From Hymenobacter metallicola (lineage in GTDB: Bacteria; Bacteroidota; Bacteroidia; Cytophagales; Hymenobacteraceae), in contig NZ_SRMB01000002.1 in NCBI RefSeq assembly GCF_004745645.1, positions 744,001 through 808,000 of the forward strand: DNA of 64,000 nucleotides, read 5' to 3'. Below are positions 29,042 to 38,366 of the stretch, piece by piece. Both the position numbers and the translations under genes were made by a program. Every line of letters starts with the position of its first letter. Position 1 is the first letter of the stretch. The notes under the pieces were generated by a model. It saw only the letters and a list, made by a program, of their open reading frames with translations, searched no databases and was not told where the DNA came from.

Positions 29042-29106
29042 AAAAGCCCGCGGCAATAGCCGGGTCCACACCATAGCGTGGGCTCAGCTACTGCCGCGGG
29101 CTTTTT
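29042..29106. terminator. Bidirectional terminator between NHL/IPT gene and efflux operon
   Basis: Long stem (aaaagcccgcggca / tgccgcgggctttt, extended by tagc/gcta) with a 26-base loop and T5 at the right end and A4 at the left. It sits between two converging genes. Confidence 0.9.
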
Positions 29107-29120
29107 AGGATCAGGGCTGT

Positions 29121-30560
29121 TTAGTTCCAGCCCCCGCCGAGGGCCCGGTACACATTCACCGAGGCATTGAGCTGCTGCATCTTGGTTTCGATCAGGTCGA
29201 ATTTCGATTCCAGGGCGTCGCGCTGGGTGAAAAGCACCTCGGTGTAGTCGGCCCGCGCCGAGCGGAAGAGGTTGTTGGAAATCGTGTTCGACTCGTTCAG
29301 GGCCTGCACGGCCTGGGCTTTCTCCCCGTAGCTTTTCTCCAGGTTGCGGATACTGGCAACTTGGTTGGCCACCTCCACATAAGCGTTCAGCACCGTGCGC
29401 TCATAGTTATACACCGCCTGGGTCTGGCGGGCATTGGCGCTGTAGTACAAGGCTTTTATGCCGTTTTTGTTGATCAGCGGAGCCGCTACATCCCCGGCCA
29501 GCGACAACAGCATGGACTCAGGCCAGGTGGCCAGCAAGCCCGGCTGGAAAGCCGCCGTACCCACCGCGCCGGTAATGCGCAACGAGGGGTAGAAGTTGGT
29601 ACGCGCCACCTGCACATCGAGCTTGGCGGCCACCAGGTTTTGCTCGGCCTGCCGGATGTCGGGCCGGTTGTGCAGGAGCTGGGCCGGCACCCCGGCCCGA
29701 ACGGCCAGGGGTACCAGTTCGGTGAAGGAAGCCGCATTGCGCGCTACCGGCTGCGGGTAGCGGCCTACCAGGAAGTTGAGCCGGTTTTCAGTTTCAATGA
29801 TGCGCTGCTGAATACCGTACTGCAGGCTTTGAGTGTTGTGGACCTGGGCCTCGAAGCGCCGCACGGCCAGCTCAGTTACCCGGGCCGCCTCTTTTTGCAG
29901 GCGCACGGCCTTTAGCGCATTGGTCTGGATGTCGATGTTTTGCTGCACAATGGCCAGCTGATTGTCGAGGGCCAGCAGCTCGTAGTAGGAGTTGGCAATT
30001 TCGGCAATGAGGTTGGTCACCGTGAAATTTCGGCCTTCTACCGAGGCCAGGTAGCGCGAGGCCGCCGCCTTTTTAGCGTTGCGCAGCTTGTGCCAGATGT
30101 CGACTTCCCAGCTGGCGTAGGCGCCCGCCTGAAAGTCGGTCAGCGGGTCGGGGGTGCGGCGCTCGGGCTTGATGTCCACGTTTTCCTCGGTGGCCCCGGG
30201 CAGGGTATAGCGGGCGGCTTTTTCCACCCCGGCGGCGGCCCCAAGCCCTACCGTGGGCAGGTACTCGCCTTTGCGGGCGCGCACTTCCTGGCGGGCCAGC
30301 TCGATTTCCTGCTGGGTGATATTCAGCTCCTGGTTGCGCAGCAGGGCCGTATCAATCAGGGCTACCAGGTGGGGGTCGGTGAAGAACTCCTTCCACTGGA
30401 TATTGCCGGCAGTAGCGGCTGAATCCTGGGGGCTGCCGGCGTAACTGGCCGGTACCGTGCGGCTTTCTTGTTTCTGTACCAGCTGGGGCGCTTTGCAGGC
30501 TCCTACCGTCAGGGCCAGGACGGCGGCGCTCAGGCTTTGATAAATGCGTCTTTTAAGCAT
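29121..30560 (-). CDS. RND efflux outer-membrane factor (TolC/NodT type)
   Basis: 479 residues. A lipoprotein signal peptide ends in LTVGAC (C22), and two OEP (outer membrane efflux protein) repeats follow, with the typical LIAEIANSYYELLALDNQLAI and VRAGVPAQLLHNRPDIRQAE. It forms the outer-membrane exit channel of the pump encoded just upstream. Its ATG overlaps the last eight bases of the RND gene (ATGCTTAA), so translation is probably coupled. A start six codons further upstream is possible. Last gene of a three-gene minus-strand operon. Confidence 0.95.
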   Translation of the reverse strand: MLKRRIYQSLSAAVLALTVGACKAPQLVQKQESRTVPASYAGSPQDSAATAGNIQWKEFFTDPHLVALIDTALLRNQELNITQQEIELARQEVRARKGEYLPTVGLGAAAGVEKAARYTLPGATEENVDIKPERRTPDPLTDFQAGAYASWEVDIWHKLRNAKKAAASRYLASVEGRNFTVTNLIAEIANSYYELLALDNQLAIVQQNIDIQTNALKAVRLQKEAARVTELAVRRFEAQVHNTQSLQYGIQQRIIETENRLNFLVGRYPQPVARNAASFTELVPLAVRAGVPAQLLHNRPDIRQAEQNLVAAKLDVQVARTNFYPSLRITGAVGTAAFQPGLLATWPESMLLSLAGDVAAPLINKNGIKALYYSANARQTQAVYNYERTVLNAYVEVANQVASIRNLEKSYGEKAQAVQALNESNTISNNLFRSARADYTEVLFTQRDALESKFDLIETKMQQLNASVNVYRALGGGWN

Positions 30561-33500
30561 GAGTCTCAACTTCTTCAACTAAAACGTGGGGCTCGAACTC
30601 CGACAAAGGGTGCTCGTTTTCATCCCCGATGAGCTTGCGGCCGGCGGCCAGGGTGCCGAAAATGTAGTACAGGCCCGGCACGATGATGACCCCGAAAATG
30701 GTCCCGAACAGCATGCCGCCCAGGGCCGAGGTGCCGATGGTGCGGTTGCCGATGGCGCCCGCGCCGTGGGCCAGCACCAGCGGAATCAGGCCGGCAATGA
30801 AGGCAAACGAGGTCATCAGAATCGGACGGAAGCGGACCTTGGCGCCTTCAATGGCCGCGGCCCGCACCGACATGCCCTCCTCGTGCTTCTGCACCGCGAA
30901 TTCCACGATAAGCACCGCGTTTTTGCCCAAGAGGCCCACCAGCATGACCAGGCCCACCTGGGCGTAGATGTTGTTGGCCAGCCCCAGGGTTTTGATCAGC
31001 AGGAAGGAGCCGAAAATACCGGCCGGCAAGGACAGAATAACGGCCAGCGGCAGCAGGAAGCTTTCGTACTGGGCGGCCAGCACCAGGTACACGAAGCCGA
31101 GCACGATGAGGAAAATGTAGATGGCCTCGTTGCCCCGGCTCACCTCGTCTTTCGACAGCCCGCCCCAGTCGATGTCGTAGCCGCGGGGCAGGGTTTTCTG
31201 GGCTACTTCCTGCACGGCCTTGATGGCCTCACCCGAGCTGTAGCCGGGAGCCGCGTCGCCGCGGATGGAGGCCGTGGGGTACATGTTGTAGCGGTTGATT
31301 TCGTTGGCGCCCTGGCCCTTCACGATTTTCATGAAGGCCGAAAACGGCACCATCTCGCCCTTGTCGTTCTTGACCCACATGTCTAGGATGTCCTTGGGCA
31401 GGCGGCGGTACTCGGGCGAGGCCTGCACGAACACCTTGAAAAAGCGCTGATACTTGATAAAGCCCAGCTCGTAGGTCGAGCCCACCATGATGCTGAGCGT
31501 GTTCATGGCGTTGCCGATGCTCACGCCCTTCTGCATGGCCAGCTGGTTGTCGATCTGCAACTCGTACTGCGGGTAGTTGGCCGAGAAGAAGGTAAACAGG
31601 CCAGCCAGCTCCTTGCGCTTCTTGAGCTCGGCCATGAAGTCTTCGTTCACCTTTTCCAGCGCCTTATAGTCGCCGGTGGAGGTTTTGTCGAGCAGCTGCA
31701 ACTGGAAGCCCCCCGCCGCGCCGTAGCCCGGTACTGCCGGTGGCTCGAAGAACTCGATGGTAGCGCCGGGAATTTCCTTGGCTTTCTTCTCCAGGCTCTC
31801 CACAATGTCGTGCACGGATTCCTTGCGCTCTTCCCAGGGCTTGAGGCTGATGAGCAGGGTACCGGCGTTGGAGCCCCGGCCTTCGGTCAGCACCTCGTAG
31901 CCGGCCAAACTTGACACGCTTTCAATGCCCGGCACTTTCTCGGCCAGCTTGGAAAGCTGCTGCGACAAGGCGTTGGTGCGTTCCAGCGTCGAGCCGGGCG
32001 GGGTCTGGATGATGGCGTAGAGCATGCCCTGGTCTTCGGCCGGGATGAAGCCCGAGGGCAGCGTCGAGGAGATACCGAAGATGCCCAGCCCGAAGGCAAT
32101 CAGAATGGCGAAGGTGAACACGCGCCGGTCGACGACTTTTTCCAGGATGTTGGTGTAGCGGCCCGTCAGGCGCTCAAAGCCGCGGTTAAACCAGTCGATG
32201 AAGCGGTTGATGGGCGTCTTCTTGCGGGGCTGGCCGTGGGTGTTCTTCAGAATCATGGCGCAGAGCACCGGCGTCAGCGTCAGGGCCACGATGCCCGAAA
32301 TGACGATACTGGAGGCCATGGTGATGGAGAACTGCCGGTAGAAAATCCCCACCGGGCCGCTCATAAAGGCCACCGGCACGAATACGGCCGTCATCAGGAT
32401 GGTAATGGCAATGATGGCCCCGCTGATTTCGCCCACTACTTCGCGCACCGCCCCGTAGGGCGAGAGGTGCTTTTCCTCCATCTTGGCGTGCACGGCCTCC
32501 ACCACCACAATGGCGTCGTCGACGACGATACCGATGGCCAGCACCAGGGCGAAGAGGGTAATCATGTTGATGGTCATCCCGAAAGCCTGCATGGCAATGA
32601 AGGCGCCCACGAGCGACACGGGCACGGCAATAATCGGGATGAGCGTGGAGCGCCAGTCGCCCAGGAAGAGGAACACCACAATGGCCACCAGAATAAAGGC
32701 GTCGCGCAGGGTGTGAATCACGTTTTCGGTGGAGGCGTCGAGAAAGTTCGACACGTCGTAGCTGATCTTGTAGTCCATGCCGGGGGGCATGGTTTTCTTG
32801 AGCTCCTGCAGCTTGGCTTTCACGCTCTTGATGACGTCGGAGGCGTTGGAGCCGTAGGTTTGCTTCAGCATGATGGCCGCCGAGGGGTAGCCGTCGAGGT
32901 TGGAGTAGATGTCGTAGAACTCCGAGCCCAGCTCCACGTTGGCCACGTCCTTGAGGCGCAGGGTTTCGCCGTTGGCGTTGGCCTTGATGATGACGTTCTT
33001 GTACTCCTCCACGTCGTTGAAGCGGCCCTTGTAGGTCAGCACGTATTCCAAGGCCGAGGCCTCCTTGCCGTCCGAGCGGCCGATGCGGCCCGGCGAGCCA
33101 ATGACGCTCTGGTCGTTGAGGGCTTCCATTACGTCATCCACCGACAGGTTGTAGGCCCGCATCCGGTCGGGCTTGAGCCACACGCGCATGGCGTACTGGC
33201 GGCTGCCCAGGATGCTGGCCCGCCCGATACCGTCGATGCGCTGGATTTCGGGCAGCATGTTGACCCCGGCAAAGTTGAAGAGGTACCGCATGTCGGTATT
33301 CTTGTCTTTGCTGTAGAGGTTCACGTACATCAGCATGTTCGGCACCACGCGGTTGACCACCACGCCCTCACGCTGCACCAGCACCGGCAGGCGGTTCAGG
33401 ATCTGCGCAATACGGGTATTGACGTTCACGACGGCCTGCTCGGGGTCGGTGCCCAGGTTGAAGACAATCTGGATGTTGGCTTCCCCGGCCGATACGGCGT

Positions 33501-33741
33501 CGGAGGTCATGTACTTCATGCCGGGCACGCCGTTGATGGCCTGCTCCAGCGGAATGAGCACCGATTCGGTCAGCACCTTGGCGCTGGCCCCGGGATACGC
33601 TGTGCTCACCATCACCATGGGCGGCGAAATCTCCGGGAATTGGGACGTGGGCAAGGTCTTGATAGCCAGCATGCCCAGGAACAGGATGACCACCGATATG
33701 ACGATGGCAAACACGGGTCGGCGAAGGAATCTACTAAACAT
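30553..33741 (-). CDS. RND efflux pump inner-membrane transporter (AcrB/HAE1 type)
   Basis: 1,062 residues, normal for hydrophobe/amphiphile efflux-1 transporters. Features: MFSRFLRRPVFAIVISVVIL (first membrane helix), two large periplasmic loops after helices 1 and 7, the proton-relay helix with GIVVDDAIVVVEAV (the D-D pair), and the C-terminal GLLGKNAVLIVEFA. It exports drugs, dyes or detergents powered by the proton gradient, with the adaptor and outer-membrane factor of the same operon. Substrate range cannot be told. Confidence 0.97.
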   Translation of the reverse strand: MFSRFLRRPVFAIVISVVILFLGMLAIKTLPTSQFPEISPPMVMVSTAYPGASAKVLTESVLIPLEQAINGVPGMKYMTSDAVSAGEANIQIVFNLGTDPEQAVVNVNTRIAQILNRLPVLVQREGVVVNRVVPNMLMYVNLYSKDKNTDMRYLFNFAGVNMLPEIQRIDGIGRASILGSRQYAMRVWLKPDRMRAYNLSVDDVMEALNDQSVIGSPGRIGRSDGKEASALEYVLTYKGRFNDVEEYKNVIIKANANGETLRLKDVANVELGSEFYDIYSNLDGYPSAAIMLKQTYGSNASDVIKSVKAKLQELKKTMPPGMDYKISYDVSNFLDASTENVIHTLRDAFILVAIVVFLFLGDWRSTLIPIIAVPVSLVGAFIAMQAFGMTINMITLFALVLAIGIVVDDAIVVVEAVHAKMEEKHLSPYGAVREVVGEISGAIIAITILMTAVFVPVAFMSGPVGIFYRQFSITMASSIVISGIVALTLTPVLCAMILKNTHGQPRKKTPINRFIDWFNRGFERLTGRYTNILEKVVDRRVFTFAILIAFGLGIFGISSTLPSGFIPAEDQGMLYAIIQTPPGSTLERTNALSQQLSKLAEKVPGIESVSSLAGYEVLTEGRGSNAGTLLISLKPWEERKESVHDIVESLEKKAKEIPGATIEFFEPPAVPGYGAAGGFQLQLLDKTSTGDYKALEKVNEDFMAELKKRKELAGLFTFFSANYPQYELQIDNQLAMQKGVSIGNAMNTLSIMVGSTYELGFIKYQRFFKVFVQASPEYRRLPKDILDMWVKNDKGEMVPFSAFMKIVKGQGANEINRYNMYPTASIRGDAAPGYSSGEAIKAVQEVAQKTLPRGYDIDWGGLSKDEVSRGNEAIYIFLIVLGFVYLVLAAQYESFLLPLAVILSLPAGIFGSFLLIKTLGLANNIYAQVGLVMLVGLLGKNAVLIVEFAVQKHEEGMSVRAAAIEGAKVRFRPILMTSFAFIAGLIPLVLAHGAGAIGNRTIGTSALGGMLFGTIFGVIIVPGLYYIFGTLAAGRKLIGDENEHPLSEFEPHVLVEEVETHA

Positions 33742-33755
33742 GATCTAGGGGCTGT

Positions 33756-33833
33756 AGAGACGCGTATTCGCGTCTGCTGCGTGCTGATGTTGTTTACCGG
33801 CCGGCCCGACGGAAGACGCGAATACGCGTCTCT
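33756..33833. repeat. Inverted repeat with nested palindromes, REP-like
   Basis: Two perfect 20-base arms (AGAGACGCGTATTCGCGTCT and its complement) separated by 38 bases, in the 119-base gap between the RND transporter and adaptor genes. Each arm is itself a near-palindrome (AGACGCG-TATT-CGCGTCT), so either one long or two short hairpins can form. The element looks like a dispersed intergenic repeat. Possible roles are attenuation between adaptor and transporter, or message stability. Confidence 0.75.
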
Positions 33834-33860
33834 CCATCGGACTTGCCTAGGCCGTTAATG

Positions 33861-34949
33861 CTATTCAGAATACACTTTCAAGTGGGCAATGACCGACTTG
33901 GGCTCCTGGTACTCGAAGCTGATTTTGTCGCCGTCTTTCACTTTGCGGATGCCTTCGAGCAGGATTTTGTCGTCCGCTTTCAGGCCCGCGGAGATGATGT
34001 AGAGGTCGGGCATTTCGGAGGCCACCGTCACTTCGCGCTGATGCACCCGGTTCTTGCCGTCGACGACGTACATGAACTTCTTTTCGAGCACCTCGAAGGT
34101 GGCTTTCTGGGGCACAATCAGGGCGTTTTTCAGGGGCACCGTCATGAGCACCGAGCCGGTTTCGCCGTTGCGCAGCAGGCCTTTGGGGTTGGGGAAAGTG
34201 GCCCGGAAGGCAATGTTGCCGGTTTCGTTGTTGAAGTCGGCCTCGATGGTTTGCACCACGCCGGGATACTCGAACACCTCGTTGTCGGCCATGCGCAGCT
34301 TTACCTGAGGCTTGGCGTCGGCCTGCACGTGGGCTTTGTAGGCCAGGTACTCGGCTTCGGGTACGTTGTAGTACACCCACATCTTGCTGTTGTCCGACAA
34401 GGTCGTGAGCAAATCTCCTTCATCGACCAGGCTGCCGAGCCGGGCCTGAAAATGGTCCATGATGCCGCTGAACGGGGCCTTGATGGTGGTAAAGCCCAGG
34501 TGCGTCTGGGCCAGGGCCACTTCGGCCCGGGCCTTTTCCAGCTTGGCCTGCGAGAGGGCCAGCTCGTTGGGCGACACCACATTGCCGTCGGCCAGCTTCT
34601 TGGTATTCTGGTACTCGATGCTCACGAATTTGGCTTCGGCCTCGGCTTTTTTCAGCTCGGCCTGGTAGAGCAGGGGCATGATCTGAAACATGACCTGGCC
34701 TTGCTTCACCTGCTGGCCTTCATCGACAAAAATCTTCTGCAGGTAGCCCTTCTCCAGGGCCCGCAGCTCGATGTGCTGGATGGAGTGAATCTGGGCGACG
34801 TAGTCCTTGGTGATGGTCGTGTCCTTTTGCAGCGGACTGGTGACCAGAAACTTGACCTTTTCTTCCTTTTCCTCTTCTTTCTTCGAGCAGCTGGTCGTGC
34901 TGCACAAGAAGCCTAGGCCCAGAGCCATGAGCATGATTGTTCTTTTCAT
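33861..34949 (-). CDS. RND efflux periplasmic adaptor (membrane fusion protein)
   Basis: 362 residues. A lipoprotein signal ends in STTSC (C21), followed by a Lys/Glu-rich linker. The adaptor domains are in order: barrel-sandwich halves (YVAQIHSIQHIELRALEKGY...), an alpha-helical hairpin (LKKAEAEAKFVSIEYQNTKKL), the second lipoyl half (TTIKAPFSGIMDHFQARLGS), and beta-barrel and membrane-proximal domains. It links the RND transporter to the outer-membrane factor. First gene of the operon, 119 bases before the transporter gene, with an inverted repeat in that gap. The ATG opening MKRTIMLMALG gives the signal peptide. Confidence 0.95.
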   Translation of the reverse strand: MKRTIMLMALGLGFLCSTTSCSKKEEEKEEKVKFLVTSPLQKDTTITKDYVAQIHSIQHIELRALEKGYLQKIFVDEGQQVKQGQVMFQIMPLLYQAELKKAEAEAKFVSIEYQNTKKLADGNVVSPNELALSQAKLEKARAEVALAQTHLGFTTIKAPFSGIMDHFQARLGSLVDEGDLLTTLSDNSKMWVYYNVPEAEYLAYKAHVQADAKPQVKLRMADNEVFEYPGVVQTIEADFNNETGNIAFRATFPNPKGLLRNGETGSVLMTVPLKNALIVPQKATFEVLEKKFMYVVDGKNRVHQREVTVASEMPDLYIISAGLKADDKILLEGIRKVKDGDKISFEYQEPKSVIAHLKVYSE

Positions 34950-35150
34950 AAGAACCTGAATGGTGATTCTAGCGGATGCCGTGTGATTGAGAGGGCAAAG
35001 CAACCCGCGTTACATTAAGGCTGAATGAAGGAATAGAGGAAGCACCACAAACAATGTAGACCGCGGCCCAGGGCGGTTAGCGGCCTCAGGGCTTACCCTG
35101 GTGGGTAGGCCCGCTACCCTATATAGCGAGTACCCGGCCCAGGTGCAGCG

Positions 35151-35187
35151 TTTTTTCCAGATGCATCAATGATGCATCTGGAAAAAA
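35151..35187. promoter_or_regulatory. Perfect 18-bp palindrome, candidate operator
   Basis: Arms TTTTTTCCAGATGCATCA and TGATGCATCTGGAAAAAA around a single A. Two self-palindromic GATGCATC units lie three bases apart inside it. The right arm occupies the place of the -33 element for the downstream -7 box, so a dimeric repressor or metal regulator binding here would block transcription of the following receptor/ABC cassette. The T and A tracts are inside the stem, which argues against an ordinary terminator. Confidence 0.7.
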
Positions 35188-35193
35188 ACTACC

Positions 35194-35201
35194 TACATTT
35201 G
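35194..35201 (+). promoter_or_regulatory. -7 box (TACATTTG) of the TonB/ABC cassette
   Basis: Matches TAnnTTTG, six bases after the palindrome and 24 bases before the GTG of the small His-rich protein gene. Confidence 0.55.
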
Positions 35202-35225
35202 CTTTCCATCAACTGGTAAGGCCGA

Positions 35226-35576
35226 GTGCATACAGGGCGTAAAATTGTAGCGTGGTGGCTGTTATTGCTGCTGCTTCGGGTGCTGACTCCCGAGGCGGCC
35301 GTCCTGCGCCTGCACGTGCACCAGCACACCGATGACCGGCCCGTGAAGTCACTCGCGGTGACCGGCCGTACCAAAGCCGTGCTATCAGCCCAGCACCAGC
35401 ACTGCCACGTCGAGCAGCTCTACAATGCGCCCTTTCAGCCGGCTGGGCCAGTTAGCCTGCCCGCGCCCGGGCGCGTGCTGACCTACGCCGAGTACCGGCC
35501 CCAGGCGCCCGTATGCCGGGCCTCGCACCTGCTCGACGGCGCGGCCCTGCGCGGCCCCCCTGCTTTTCAAGTTTAA
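35226..35576 (+). CDS. Small exported His-rich protein upstream of TonB receptor
   Basis: 116 residues from a GTG start. A hydrophobic N-terminus (RKIVAWWLLLLLLRVLTPEAA) suggests a signal peptide or one membrane span. The mature part contains His/Cys clusters (LRLHVHQHTDD and SAQHQHCHVEQLYNAPF) and ends in LRGPPAFQV. Small proteins of this build, with an exported hydrophobic leader and an LRGPP-like tail, are often found in front of TonB-dependent metal or siderophore receptors in Bacteroidota; I know no assigned function. The His/Cys content suggests metal binding, which is inference. It is first in the cassette and directly follows the palindromic operator. Confidence 0.6.
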   Translation: MHTGRKIVAWWLLLLLLRVLTPEAAVLRLHVHQHTDDRPVKSLAVTGRTKAVLSAQHQHCHVEQLYNAPFQPAGPVSLPAPGRVLTYAEYRPQAPVCRASHLLDGAALRGPPAFQV

Positions 35577-35916
35577 GGCCGGCGCCCCCTTGGTGAGCGG
35601 CTAGCGTTGCGCTGGCACTCCCGTGCCCGGGCCTACCGCCCGGTTGCCTGGGCGCAGTCTGCCGCGGCGCTCCGTGGCCCCATCGCCCGCTGCGGCCAGC
35701 AGGGTCCGGGTTGTATCGCCCTTTTTTCGCCTCCTAGCCGACCAGCCCATCTGCCGCTGGGGTAGCCAGCTTCTGGCTCAGCCGCTGCTTTTGACAGCCG
35801 CCCTGGGTAGCTACCCAATTGTGCTGTAACCGGTTGGGCACCCCATTCCCTCTCTTTTTTACCGACTTCACCCGCGCGGTGGGCTTGCCGCCTATGCCGG
35901 GCTTTCCCGTTTTTTC
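35577..35916 (+). other. Gap between small His-rich gene and TonB receptor
   Basis: 340 bases, GC-rich. It contains short open frames without recognisable protein features and no clear terminator, riboswitch or repeat. The receptor may have its own promoter here (the T-rich run before its ATG) or be read through from the upstream gene. Confidence 0.4.
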
Positions 35917-38346
35917 ATGCTACGACTTTTTCTGTTTCTGGGGCTTTTGTGCCCTCTTTTTGCGGGCGCCCAAGGGTTGTCCGGCCACCTCGATGGTCAT
36001 ATTACCGAGGCTGGAGGACGGGGCCTGGAGGGAGTTTCCATCGTGGAGCTGTCCGGTCGATTTTCGGCGTTCAGCGAGGCCGATGGGCATTACTCGCTAG
36101 ACCTGCCCCAGGGCGAATACACCCTGATTGTCCGCAGCCTTAGCCACGAGGAGCAGCGCCGCGTTGTGGCGCTCAGCCCCGATTCGCCCTTCCTGACCCT
36201 GGATTTCGTGCTGCAGCCCAGCACCACGGCCCTGCAGGAAGTAGAGGTGCTGGGGCGCAAGGAAACCTCTTACAAGAGCGACTACAGCTTTGTGGGCACC
36301 AAAACGGCGGCCCGCCTTATCGACGTGCCCCAGTCGATTTCGACCGTGACCAAGGAATTGATGGAGGACCGCCAGGCCCTGCGCCTGACCGAGGTAGTGA
36401 AAAATGTGGCGGGCGTAACCCAATACTCGCACTACGACGACCTGACCATCCGGGGGTTTCGCAACGGCTACGAGAGTGGCTTCCGGCTGCTGAACGGGCT
36501 GCGTTCGGGCTTTAGCTATGGCAACTCCTTTACCCAAACGCCGCTGACGGTGAATCTGGAGCGGGTCGAAATCCTCAAAGGCCCCGGCGCGGCCTTGTAT
36601 GGCGACATCAACCCGGGCGGCACGGTGAACATGGTGACGAAAAAGCCGCTGGACGTGGCCCGCCAGGCCCTGAGCTTCTCTACCGGCAGCTTCAATACCC
36701 TGCGCGCCACGGCCGACCTTACGGGCCCGCTCAACGACCAGAAAACGCTACTCTACCGCTTCAACGCTGGTTTTGAGAAGTCGAATACGTTTCGGGCCGT
36801 GAACGATACCCGCTCCCTGATGGCGGCGCCCACCGTGACGTTTCTGCCCACGGATAAGACGACTGTCAACGCCGAGCTGGTGTATACCCACATCGACGGC
36901 TACCTGGACCGGGGCCTGCCCATCCGCGGGGGCGACCTGTACGCCCTGCCCCAGTCCTTTACCCTGAGCCAGCCGAGCGACTATTTCCGCACCAGCACCT
37001 ACTACCTCAACGCCTCACTCAACCACAAATTCACCAATTGGCTGTCGTTCAACGCCTCTTACCTGGATTTTACTTACCATGAGGATCTGAGCGAGCATCG
37101 CACCCTGAACACCTACGCCGACGCCCCGGCCAATACGGTGATGAACCTGCGCTACTTCGACCGGCGCGCCGAGGAGTACACTAAGAACTTGGCCGCCTAC
37201 TTCGTGCTCAACCGCTCTACGGGTCCGGTAGCGCACAAAGTGGTAGCGGGCGTGGACTACATCCGCTTCAATACCGACCCGCAGAGCACCATGTTTGAGG
37301 CCCGGCAGAAGGTGGTAAACGGCGTCACCTCATCCCTGACGTTCGATTTAAAAAAGCCGCTCTACGAAATACAGGACCCGACCAAGTACGTGCGCCGGCC
37401 CCTGCCGCAGTTTTTCACCGACTACATCAACTCGGTGTACCACACCACGGGCGTGTACGTGCAGGACCAGCTGGACGTGACCGAACGCCTGGGTTTGCTG
37501 CTGGGAGTGCGCTACGAGCTGTTTGCCGACGAGCGGGACTACGGCGACGGGAAGCAGAACATCCGGCAGCGCCAGCTGCTGCCCCGGGCCGGCCTGACCT
37601 ACGCCCTGCGCGACAACCTGAAGTACTTTGCCTCCTACAGCGCTGGTTTCCGGCCGCTCAAGCCCGAGTACATCCGCTTTCCGGAGCGCTACGGCCGCGC
37701 CACCGCCTTCGACCCCGAAACCAGCTACCAGCTGGAAACCGGCCTCAAGGGTGAATTTTTCAACAAGGGCCTGCTGGCCACCGTGGCCACTTACCAGATT
37801 GTGAAGCGCAACCAGCTGGTCAATACCGGTTCCCTCACGCCCGAGGGGGCGCCCGTGTACCGGCAGAATGGCCAAGCCCGTTCCCGCGGAGCGGAGCTGG
37901 AGCTGGCCGGCAACATCCTCCCTAATCTGAGCCTGAACGCCAGCTACGCCTTCAACCACTCCGAGGTGCTGGAGGCGGATCTGGCCGTGGAAAACGGGCA
38001 GCCCCTGGCCAATGCCCCCCGGCACTCGGCCGGCCTGTGGACCAAGTACACCTTTCTGACGCCGGCCCTGCGGGGGCTGGGCGTGGCCGTGGGCGGCAAC
38101 CACGTGAGCCGCCGCCGCACCGAAAACCAGGTGGCCAACACCACTACGGGCGAGCTGTACTGGGCGTACTGGCCCGCTTACACGGTGCTCGATGCGGCCC
38201 TGTTCTACACCACCGGCAAATTCAACTTCCACCTGAACGTCAATAACGTGCTGGACCAGTACTACTTCGTCGGGGGCTACGACTTCTTCCGGGCCAGCCC
38301 CGGGGCCCCGCGCAACTTCCTGGCCACGCTGGGCTACACTTTCTAA
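35917..38346 (+). CDS. TonB-dependent siderophore-type receptor
   Basis: 809 residues. Signal peptide MLRLFLFLGLLCPLFAGAQ; a carboxypeptidase-regulatory-like beta domain (about 22-105, GHITEAGGRGLEGVSIVELS); the plug with DVPQSISTVTKELMEDRQ, typical of siderophore receptors (FhuA/FpvA-like), then LERVEILKGPGAALYGDINP; and a 22-strand barrel ending in NFLATLGYTF. It imports a ferric chelate or similar metal complex across the outer membrane with TonB energy. The ABC ATPase follows after 20 bases and the two permeases follow closely, so the group is probably one operon. Confidence 0.93.
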   Translation: MLRLFLFLGLLCPLFAGAQGLSGHLDGHITEAGGRGLEGVSIVELSGRFSAFSEADGHYSLDLPQGEYTLIVRSLSHEEQRRVVALSPDSPFLTLDFVLQPSTTALQEVEVLGRKETSYKSDYSFVGTKTAARLIDVPQSISTVTKELMEDRQALRLTEVVKNVAGVTQYSHYDDLTIRGFRNGYESGFRLLNGLRSGFSYGNSFTQTPLTVNLERVEILKGPGAALYGDINPGGTVNMVTKKPLDVARQALSFSTGSFNTLRATADLTGPLNDQKTLLYRFNAGFEKSNTFRAVNDTRSLMAAPTVTFLPTDKTTVNAELVYTHIDGYLDRGLPIRGGDLYALPQSFTLSQPSDYFRTSTYYLNASLNHKFTNWLSFNASYLDFTYHEDLSEHRTLNTYADAPANTVMNLRYFDRRAEEYTKNLAAYFVLNRSTGPVAHKVVAGVDYIRFNTDPQSTMFEARQKVVNGVTSSLTFDLKKPLYEIQDPTKYVRRPLPQFFTDYINSVYHTTGVYVQDQLDVTERLGLLLGVRYELFADERDYGDGKQNIRQRQLLPRAGLTYALRDNLKYFASYSAGFRPLKPEYIRFPERYGRATAFDPETSYQLETGLKGEFFNKGLLATVATYQIVKRNQLVNTGSLTPEGAPVYRQNGQARSRGAELELAGNILPNLSLNASYAFNHSEVLEADLAVENGQPLANAPRHSAGLWTKYTFLTPALRGLGVAVGGNHVSRRRTENQVANTTTGELYWAYWPAYTVLDAALFYTTGKFNFHLNVNNVLDQYYFVGGYDFFRASPGAPRNFLATLGYTF

Positions 38347-38366
38347 CGGCACCCATTCTTTTTTAT

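Noticed and set aside
32236..33858. 540-codon open frame opposite the RND transporter
   Set aside because: His/Gly/Val-rich antisense translation; the transporter is unambiguous.
35160..35178. Two GATGCATC units as the start of a CRISPR or direct-repeat array
   Set aside because: Only two units, spaced by three bases, fully explained by the palindrome.
35151..35187. Palindrome read as a rho-independent terminator
   Set aside because: The A/T tracts are part of the stem, no U-tract follows on either strand, and a promoter box lies directly behind it; an operator is the better reading.
35623..35829. 68-codon open frame in the gap before the TonB receptor
   Set aside because: Pro/Arg-rich sequence without signal peptide or conserved pattern; the gap is described as intergenic.
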